Assembly: GCA_000431155.1 (NCBI GenBank)
Contig: HF985624.1
Span: 13,047-77,046 of the forward strand
Source: Bacteroides sp. CAG:927
Lineage (GTDB): Bacteria > Bacteroidota > Bacteroidia > Bacteroidales > Muribaculaceae
Reading direction: 5' to 3'
DNA: 64,000 bases
The position numbers and the translations under genes were made by a program. Within the stretch, counting starts at the first letter, position 1. Each line of letters opens with the position of its first letter. The notes beneath the pieces are model-generated. The model made no database searches. It saw only the letters and a program-made list of their open reading frames with translations, and was not told the origin of the DNA. Shown here piece after piece: positions 58,571-64,000 of the stretch.

Positions 58571-59277
58571 TAGTCTTCAAGAAAATAAGTTAATGATGTT
58601 ACTACTCTCACTTCTTTGATATAAGGGGTATAGCTGTCGCGGTCCTCAATGGTGAATTGTCCCTGACGGGCACTTTTGATTTTGCCGAGTTCGCTCTGTG
58701 AGTCATCGGCAAATTTTTTCGCTGCCAGCCGGGCGTTTTGTGTGGCTTCTGCTATCATTTCGGGCTTGATGGAGTTAAGCTCTGTGTATTCATACACGGT
58801 TTGGTTGGAATAGTCGCTCGCTAAAATGGCGATTCCTTGGCTCAGCAATTCGCCCTGACGGTTGATCAGTTCGCGCACCTTGTCAACCTGCGAGGAGCTT
58901 ACGGTAACCACGCTCTGCACGGAATAGTTGTAGGGGATAGGCTGAGTGTTGTATCTGTCGGCGCGGAGGTCAGTGACTTGTGGCGCGGAAATGGAGATTT
59001 CTTTGTCGCTGATGCCGTTGTCTTTCAGAAATTTCACTATTGTGGCATTGGTAGAGGTAACGGAGGAGTAAACGGCGGGGAGTTCATTGCCGGTGGCTTT
59101 GAACACTATGGGCCATGTTACTTTGTTGGCTTTCACTTCGCGAGTGGCCAGACCACGTACTTCTACTGTGCGCTGGCTGCCCCAGTTGAATGTGCGTAAA
59201 CCGCTGCGCACGCACAAGCCCAGTGCGAGCAGGCCGACTGCAATTATTGTTGCGGTTATGACAGATGATAGTTTCAT
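58570..59277 (-). CDS. SIMPL domain (DUF541) protein
   Basis: 235 residues with an N-terminal signal anchor (VITATIIAVGLLALGLCV), so the domain faces the periplasm. VEVRGLATREVKANKVTWPI, the D-N-G-I-S region VKFLKDNGISDKEISI, and AIAEATQNARLAAKKFAD-like IAEATQNARLAAKKFA match the SIMPL/DUF541 family (E. coli YggE relatives), which is linked to oxidative stress but has no settled function. Co-transcription with bcp, a peroxidase, supports a stress role. Lies 21 bases after DUF4919. Confidence 0.9.
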   Translation of the reverse strand: MKLSSVITATIIAVGLLALGLCVRSGLRTFNWGSQRTVEVRGLATREVKANKVTWPIVFKATGNELPAVYSSVTSTNATIVKFLKDNGISDKEISISAPQVTDLRADRYNTQPIPYNYSVQSVVTVSSSQVDKVRELINRQGELLSQGIAILASDYSNQTVYEYTELNSIKPEMIAEATQNARLAAKKFADDSQSELGKIKSARQGQFTIEDRDSYTPYIKEVRVVTSLTYFLED

Positions 59278-59298
59278 AACAAAATAGTTTTATGATTT

Positions 59299-59919
59299 CT
59301 AAAACAAGTCAAAATAAAGAATTACATCATCGGGCACGCCTTCGATTTTCATTTTCACGGCGAGCTGACTGCCTACCTTGGACTGGTCAATGATGGCGGT
59401 GGGCTGAAGGTAGTTTTTGATAAACGGGTCAATATCGCTGCTGCGTATCACCACATAAGGGCTGTGGGAACCGACTCCCTTGCCTGATTCAAAGATGGCA
59501 TCGCATATCTGATTGATGCGGGTCTGATACACTTTTGCCTTGGCCTTGGTGTCGGCATCAAGTGACACAGTGGAGCAGGCATATGCCTTGAACAGCAGCG
59601 GAAGGCTGACGGGGTTGGCACTCAATCCGAGGCGTGCGAGGTCAAGTGTTTTGGTGAAATCGTTGGCATCGTATGCCTCCTGAAGACCGGGATAAGTGGC
59701 GTTGGGGCGGAAAGAAGGATTGGCGGTATAGCCATAATATACCAGACGAACCTCGTCGGGAGTGAGAGTGGCATCGCCGGCTATGAACCGTTCGGTCAAT
59801 GCCTGATAACGGGCGTAATCTTGTTTTACGGCATCGTTTATCGTCTGGCGGTTGAGCGGCTGTGCGTTGGCACACAATGCAATGGCGAATATGGCCATTA
59901 ACATGCAGATTTTTTTCAT
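59299..59919 (-). CDS. DUF4919 domain-containing exported protein
   Basis: 206 residues from the ATG at 59919, giving the signal peptide MKKICMLMAIFAIALCANAQ; an ATG six codons upstream is an alternative. VRLVYYGYTANPSFRPNATY and LFKAYACSTVSLDADTKAKA, with the terminal VILYFDLF, resemble DUF4919, a Bacteroidota family of exported proteins of unknown role. It lies 22 bases after the GH3-family gene and 21 before SIMPL. Confidence 0.82.
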   Translation of the reverse strand: MKKICMLMAIFAIALCANAQPLNRQTINDAVKQDYARYQALTERFIAGDATLTPDEVRLVYYGYTANPSFRPNATYPGLQEAYDANDFTKTLDLARLGLSANPVSLPLLFKAYACSTVSLDADTKAKAKVYQTRINQICDAIFESGKGVGSHSPYVVIRSSDIDPFIKNYLQPTAIIDQSKVGSQLAVKMKIEGVPDDVILYFDLF

Positions 59920-59941
59920 TGAAACAGAGTTAAACATATTG

Positions 59942-61462
59942 TTATTCGTGATTTTTGTTCATTTTCAGCAGCGGGTCCATCAGATGACGGTCGTTGGCAA
60001 GACGCGGAATTTTGCGTTGCCCTCCGAGCTTGCCGGTAGAGGCGAGCCACCGGTCAAACAGTCCGGGAGAAGCCTTGAAAATGGTGAGCTGATCAAGGAA
60101 TATGCCTCCGGAGCGTTTGGCTTGATAGTCGGAGTTGACATTTTGCAGCTCGCGGTCAAGGATGGCGGCAAATTCGTCCATGTTTTGCGGCTGACGGTCA
60201 AATTCTATCAGCCATTCGTGACGCCCTTTGGTTTTTTGAGCTGTAAATACCGGCGCGGCGGTATAGTCTTTGACGGTGGCACCGGTTTTGGCGCATGCGG
60301 CAGCCAAAGCTGCATCGGTGTTGTGCACCATAACCTCTTCGCCAAACGCGTTGATGTAGCTTTTTGTGCGTCCGGCAATGGTGATTCGCACAGGGTGTGT
60401 GGATTGTACGGTAACGGTGTCACCAATGGGATAACGCCACAGGCCGGAGCACGTGGTGATGACAAGGGCATATGTTTCGCCTTCCTGTATTTCCCAGATC
60501 GGTACGGGAGCCGCATCGGGATTGCTTGCAGGGATGAATTCATAGAACACGCCTGCATCTAACAGCAGGAGCATGGCACGTGATTGCGGGGTGTCCTGCA
60601 GCGCAAAGAAGCCCTCGGATGCATTGTATGTTTCCATGTAATGCATACGCGATGGATCTATGATGGCATCGTATTGTTCGCGGTACGGGGCAAAAGATAT
60701 GCCACCGTGAAAAAACACCTCGAGCGCGGGCCATACCTCATGGATCTCCGTGGCACCGGTGGTAGAGAGCACAAGACGGAGCACGGTGAGGAACCAACTG
60801 GGCACCCCGGACAAATTGGTTACGTTGCTTTTGACGGATTCGGCCACGAGTTGTGGCAGTTTCTGTTTCCAATCGCTTAAGAGGGCTGTTTGTTTGGAAG
60901 GGGTGCGCACGAGTTCGGCCAAAGGTGTAATCTGCTCTATGAGATGAGCCGACAGGTCTCCTACTCTTACTTTTGGCGGCAGATGCTGAAGCTCATTGGC
61001 AAAGCTGCCGCCCAATATGAATCCTTTGCCGGAAAACATGCGGCTATGGGGATTGTTGTGCAGATAATGTGCTACCACATCGGTTGCGCCACGGTAATGA
61101 GTGTTGTGCAATCCCTCGTTGGAAATCGGGATGTATTTGCTTTTGCCATCCGAGGTGCCTGATGACTGTGCATAGCGGGTCACGAGTCCGGGCCAAAGCA
61201 GATTCCGTTCACCTTGCATCATGCGCATTACCAATGGTCGGAGCGTGTCGTAAGGTGTGACCGGCACACGGGTGGCATAGCTTTTATAGCTTGTGATGGA
61301 GCTGAATCCGTGGTCGCGTCCCCACAGAGTGTGCTTGGCCGTGTGGAGCATGGCATTGAGCTGGGCGCGCTGCACATCTTCGGCATTTTCGGCCCAGCAT
61401 TGTGCCGCTTTTACACGGCGCTCCATAAACCATCTTGCTATCGGGGTTACGTTCATCGGCAT
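59942..61462 (-). CDS. GH3 auxin-responsive promoter family protein (acyl-adenylate-forming)
   Basis: 506 residues. The ATP/AMP loop YAQSSGTSDGKSKYIPIS, the central YMETYNASEGFFALQD, and the hinge LWRYPIGDTVTVQS followed by TIAGRTKSYINAFGEEVMV match the GH3 branch of the ANL (firefly luciferase) superfamily. Plant GH3 enzymes join amino acids to hormones; in Bacteroidota the substrate is unknown. It is cytoplasmic and heads the unit GH3-DUF4919-SIMPL-bcp. The promoter box TAAATTTG (61484-61477) lies 14 bases before the start. Confidence 0.88.
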   Translation of the reverse strand: MPMNVTPIARWFMERRVKAAQCWAENAEDVQRAQLNAMLHTAKHTLWGRDHGFSSITSYKSYATRVPVTPYDTLRPLVMRMMQGERNLLWPGLVTRYAQSSGTSDGKSKYIPISNEGLHNTHYRGATDVVAHYLHNNPHSRMFSGKGFILGGSFANELQHLPPKVRVGDLSAHLIEQITPLAELVRTPSKQTALLSDWKQKLPQLVAESVKSNVTNLSGVPSWFLTVLRLVLSTTGATEIHEVWPALEVFFHGGISFAPYREQYDAIIDPSRMHYMETYNASEGFFALQDTPQSRAMLLLLDAGVFYEFIPASNPDAAPVPIWEIQEGETYALVITTCSGLWRYPIGDTVTVQSTHPVRITIAGRTKSYINAFGEEVMVHNTDAALAAACAKTGATVKDYTAAPVFTAQKTKGRHEWLIEFDRQPQNMDEFAAILDRELQNVNSDYQAKRSGGIFLDQLTIFKASPGLFDRWLASTGKLGGQRKIPRLANDRHLMDPLLKMNKNHE

Positions 61463-61476
61463 GTTGACAATCGGGG

Positions 61477-61484
61477 CAAATTTA
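61477..61484 (-). promoter_or_regulatory. -7 box TAAATTTG ahead of the GH3-family gene
   Basis: The minus strand reads TAAATTTG, matching TAnnTTTG, 14 bases before the ATG at 61462, giving a short leader. A second in-frame ATG two codons later is an alternative start. Confidence 0.55.
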
Positions 61485-61538
61485 GCAAAAAATATAATGG
61501 TTTTGCTTCATTATAACCACAAATGAAAAAATTATGTT

Positions 61539-61546
61539 TAAATTTG
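61539..61546 (+). promoter_or_regulatory. -7 box TAAATTTG ahead of the small lipoprotein gene
   Basis: TAAATTTG matches TAnnTTTG, 26 bases before the lipoprotein ATG. It is divergent from an identical box serving the GH3-family gene 54 bases away. No clear -33 TTG. Confidence 0.55.
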
Positions 61547-61572
61547 CGCGATATATTCAAAATTAATTACCT

Positions 61573-61986
61573 ATGCCTAATATAATACGTCAGCAAAATA
61601 TTTGTCGCAAAAGCCTTATGATACTTACCGTAATGCTTTGTGCACTGATATTTTCGTCCTGCGATGATGAGGAGGATGCTCCGAATGTGTTTGTGGGGAG
61701 CTGGGAACTTGTTGCGGTTAATTCCTATCCGATTTATCAGGACGAGTACACAACCTACGATTTCTGGGAGAACGGAAGCGGTATTTATGGCTTTTATGCC
61801 AACTATGGCGGATGGTACAATGAGCCTTTGTCATGGTCGGTGTCGTACGACAGGTATGGCTATACCTATCTTTATGTGAATTCCTCGCAGGGATATTTCA
61901 CTTATGAGGTGGATTATATCAGTTCCAATACGATGATACTGGTAGATATTGATACCAATAACCAGCTTGAATACCAGCGTTTTTAA
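61573..61986 (+). CDS. Small lipoprotein, lipocalin-like, function unknown
   Basis: 137 residues. The lipobox IFSSC puts the lipidated Cys at 30, followed by an acidic DDEEDAP, which in Bacteroidetes can act as a surface-export signal. The mature part is strand-rich with many Tyr, Trp and Gly; FVGSWELVAVNSYP is a start often seen in lipocalin-like Bacteroidales lipoproteins. No catalytic motif. An internal ATG at 61618 would give a shorter signal peptide. It is 34 bases upstream of the pseudokinase gene and may share its transcript. Confidence 0.7.
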   Translation: MPNIIRQQNICRKSLMILTVMLCALIFSSCDDEEDAPNVFVGSWELVAVNSYPIYQDEYTTYDFWENGSGIYGFYANYGGWYNEPLSWSVSYDRYGYTYLYVNSSQGYFTYEVDYISSNTMILVDIDTNNQLEYQRF

Positions 61987-62020
61987 TTAGTATTATCCAT
62001 AATTATTATTTCATCACATA

Positions 62021-62797
62021 ATGACTCAACAACAATCCTCACAACCTTCTTCGGCTCATTCGACTGAAAAATGGACTGAGATAGAGCTTCTGCCCGCATG
62101 GGACGAGGAATACTATGATGTTTATACTGCCAAAAAATATGGCAAATGGGTGATGCTTAAGACTCTAAAACCGGCTTATAAGAATGATCCGCGTTTTGAG
62201 GCGATGATAGAGAAAGAGTTTGATGTGCGATATAATCTTGCGCATCCCAACATTGTGATGATTAATGATTATGAGGAAGTGCCCGGACTGGGTATGTGCA
62301 TCATTACTGACGATGTGTATGGTGATACCTTGCGCAAGCTTATAAAGGAGCACAAGGTTACTAAGCATCATCTTGATCAGGTGTGTCACAATCTTGTCGA
62401 TGCTATTGACTACATCCAGCGCAATCATGTGGTGCATTTTCCTATCCGTCCTGAAACAGTGATTTTCACTGAGAATATCGGTAATCTGAAGCTTATTGAT
62501 GTGGGGTTTGACCAGCGCGAAAAGCTGTCGCCCACCGATGCTGCTGATGATATTTACAGTTTCGGTATGGTGCTGAAGGAGCTTCTTTCGGAGGTGCCTG
62601 ACGCTCCGTCCTATCTTCGCAAGGTGGCCGACAAATGTTGCGCATCCGATCCCAAACAGCGTTATTCATCCATTCATCAGCTTAGGATGGCTATTGCCCA
62701 TAGGTCCACTCGGGGCTTCTATCTTGCCATTGTAGGATTTCTGGTGATTCTTGTCGGTGCATTGCTTTGGTTCAGCTCTCGCATTGTTGCCCAATGA
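62021..62797 (+). CDS. Membrane-anchored protein kinase-like protein, probable pseudokinase
   Basis: 258 residues. A kinase fold is recognisable: K47 in WVMLKTLKP at the VAIK position, the alpha-C-like EKEFDVRYNLAHPNIVMIND, and DIYSFGMVLKELLSE in the C-lobe. But the catalytic loop reads H139-F-P-I-R-P-E-T instead of H-R-D-L-K-P-E-N, so the catalytic Asp is Pro, and D160-V-G replaces D-F-G. No glycine-rich loop is visible. One membrane span at the C-terminus (about 233-252) follows a basic stretch, leaving the kinase domain in the cytoplasm. It may act as a scaffold or sensor. Flanked by a small lipoprotein and a GNAT-like gene. Confidence 0.8.
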   Translation: MTQQQSSQPSSAHSTEKWTEIELLPAWDEEYYDVYTAKKYGKWVMLKTLKPAYKNDPRFEAMIEKEFDVRYNLAHPNIVMINDYEEVPGLGMCIITDDVYGDTLRKLIKEHKVTKHHLDQVCHNLVDAIDYIQRNHVVHFPIRPETVIFTENIGNLKLIDVGFDQREKLSPTDAADDIYSFGMVLKELLSEVPDAPSYLRKVADKCCASDPKQRYSSIHQLRMAIAHRSTRGFYLAIVGFLVILVGALLWFSSRIVAQ

Positions 62798-62830
62798 TAA
62801 CTCTTTAACACATTAATATATATAAGATAA

Positions 62831-63964
62831 ATGTCAGCTGTTGAAGTTGTGCCTGTTCCGCTTAAACGCGGGCCGTTGAAAAAATTTGTCAAGTTTGGTA
62901 TTTCTCTCTATAAGGGAAATGATTGTTATGTTCCGCCACTCATATTTGATGAGGTGGAAACATTTCTCCCTTCCAGGAATCCGGCTTTTGCTTTTTGCGA
63001 GGCGCAACCTTTCATGGCTTTTCGTGACGGTAAGCCCGTTGGTCGCATTGTGGCTATAATCAACCATCGGCTTAATGAGCGCACCGGTACAAAGCAAGCG
63101 CGATTTGGATGGGTGGAATTTGTGGATAACGATCAAGTAGTGGATGCGCTGTTTGCTGCTGCCGAGGATTGGGCAAGGAGCAAAGGAATGACTGAGATAA
63201 TTGGCCCGATGGGATTCTCGGATATGGACCATGAGGGAATGCTCACATTTGGGTTCGATGAATTGGGTACCATTGCTACCATTTATAACCATCCTTACTA
63301 TCCTGTTCAGGTGGAACGCCTTGGCTATACTCCTGATGCTGAATGGGTGGAATATCGTATGACTGTGCCTGACGCTGTGCCTGAAAAATATCAGCGCATA
63401 GCCGCTATAGTAGCTCAGAAATATAATCTCTGTGCACTAAAGTTTACCTCGCGCAAGAAAATCAAGGAACAATATGGTGTGGCGCTTTTTGAGCTGATTA
63501 ATGAGGCTTATGATGAGTTGTACGGTTATTGCCCGCTCACTTCGGAGCAGATAGAGTACTATATTGACAAATATCTGGGGATAATTCGGCTTGATTGCGT
63601 GAGCGTGATAGTAGATGAAAACGATAAGCTTGTGGCTTTGGGCATATCAATGCCGTCTTTGTCGCATGCATTACAAAAATCGCATGGCAAATTGTTCCCT
63701 ACCGGATGGTGGCATCTTCTGCGTGGAATAAACGGTCCCAATAAGATTGTGGACCTGATGCTCATCGCCGTGAAAAAGGAGTATCTGTCGCGCGGTGTCA
63801 ACGCCATGATTTTTGCAGATCTGCTACCTATATATATAAAGCACGGTTTTGAGTATGCCGAAAGTAATCTTGAGCTTGAGAATAACGAAAACGTGCAGAA
63901 GCAATGGCAATACTTTGAGCGACGGCTTCATCGTCGCCGTAAAGCATATCGCAAGACTCTGTAG
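62831..63964 (+). CDS. GNAT-like N-acetyltransferase family protein
   Basis: 377 residues, cytoplasmic. The C-terminal half looks like a GNAT fold (DENDKLVALGISMPSLSHA and LIAVKKEYLSRGVNAMIF, where the R-G-V-N stretch takes the place of the acetyl-CoA-binding R/Q-x-x-G-x-G/A). The N-terminal half has PAFAFCEAQPFMAFRDGKPV and IGPMGFSDMDHEGMLTFGFD. This is a family common in Bacteroidales and other bacteria with unknown acceptor. It is 33 bases after the pseudokinase gene. Confidence 0.8.
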   Translation: MSAVEVVPVPLKRGPLKKFVKFGISLYKGNDCYVPPLIFDEVETFLPSRNPAFAFCEAQPFMAFRDGKPVGRIVAIINHRLNERTGTKQARFGWVEFVDNDQVVDALFAAAEDWARSKGMTEIIGPMGFSDMDHEGMLTFGFDELGTIATIYNHPYYPVQVERLGYTPDAEWVEYRMTVPDAVPEKYQRIAAIVAQKYNLCALKFTSRKKIKEQYGVALFELINEAYDELYGYCPLTSEQIEYYIDKYLGIIRLDCVSVIVDENDKLVALGISMPSLSHALQKSHGKLFPTGWWHLLRGINGPNKIVDLMLIAVKKEYLSRGVNAMIFADLLPIYIKHGFEYAESNLELENNENVQKQWQYFERRLHRRRKAYRKTL

Positions 63965-64000
63965 CATTTGCTTTGAAAAAACTTTGCGCCATAACAGCCG

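Overview
The window reads as chromosomal DNA of a gut-type Bacteroidota, most likely order Bacteroidales; a Muribaculaceae-like genome would fit but cannot be fixed from sequence alone. The signs are Bacteroidota-restricted families (DUF4254, DUF4294, DUF4919, FtsL-like protein, the DUF4369 lipoprotein), start codons without Shine-Dalgarno sequences, and repeated use of the Bacteroidetes -7 promoter box TAnnTTTG, sometimes with a TTG/TTTG element about 20-21 bases upstream.

Layout. 1-12.4 kb, minus strand: Agp-like phosphatase; endonuclease/exonuclease/phosphatase protein, pyrH and frr; then trmB, mrp, nadB and a DUF4294 protein; then a 663-residue orphan membrane protein, a MINPP-like histidine phosphatase, DUF4254 and a GT9 glycosyltransferase cut by the window edge. 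12.6-20 kb: a porin, a HAD hydrolase with ribF, three tandem FKBP prolyl isomerases (cytoplasmic, exported, lipoprotein), a GT4 glycosyltransferase and a cysteine-free sirtuin. 20.2-35.3 kb: a division and cell wall (dcw) cluster rsmH-ftsL-ftsI-murE-mraY-murD-ftsW-murG-murC-ftsQ-ftsA-ftsZ, with no mraZ in front and a hairpin after ftsZ. 35.3-38.9 kb: outer-membrane phospholipase A, a DUF4369 lipoprotein and a ComM/YifB ATPase.

38.9-47.5 kb is a complete type I-C CRISPR-Cas locus: cas3, a 174-base gap, cas5-cas8c-cas7-cas4-cas1-cas2 tightly packed, an AT-rich leader, and an array of 11 full 32-base repeats plus a degenerate terminal repeat, with 11 spacers. One spacer encodes a peptidoglycan-binding-domain motif, suggesting a phage lysin as target. 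The Cas8c gene has an in-frame internal ATG placed where the small subunit Cas11c would start.

47.7-64 kb: an MBOAT acyltransferase with an SGNH-like partner, tRNA-Ala(GGC), an Lrp/AsnC regulator, a secreted endonuclease I, argS, a BI-1 membrane protein, then minus-strand units (yqeY-serS-trmH; GH3-DUF4919-SIMPL-bcp), and finally a small lipoprotein, a membrane-anchored pseudokinase and a GNAT-like protein.

No transposase, integrase, rRNA or plasmid gene was recognised. No stretch above 300 bases lacks a gene or array. The most unusual items are the pseudokinase, the 663-residue orphan, the Cas11c candidate, the interpretable spacer and several promoters that overlap terminators or abut start codons. 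I did not find a convincing entirely new system.
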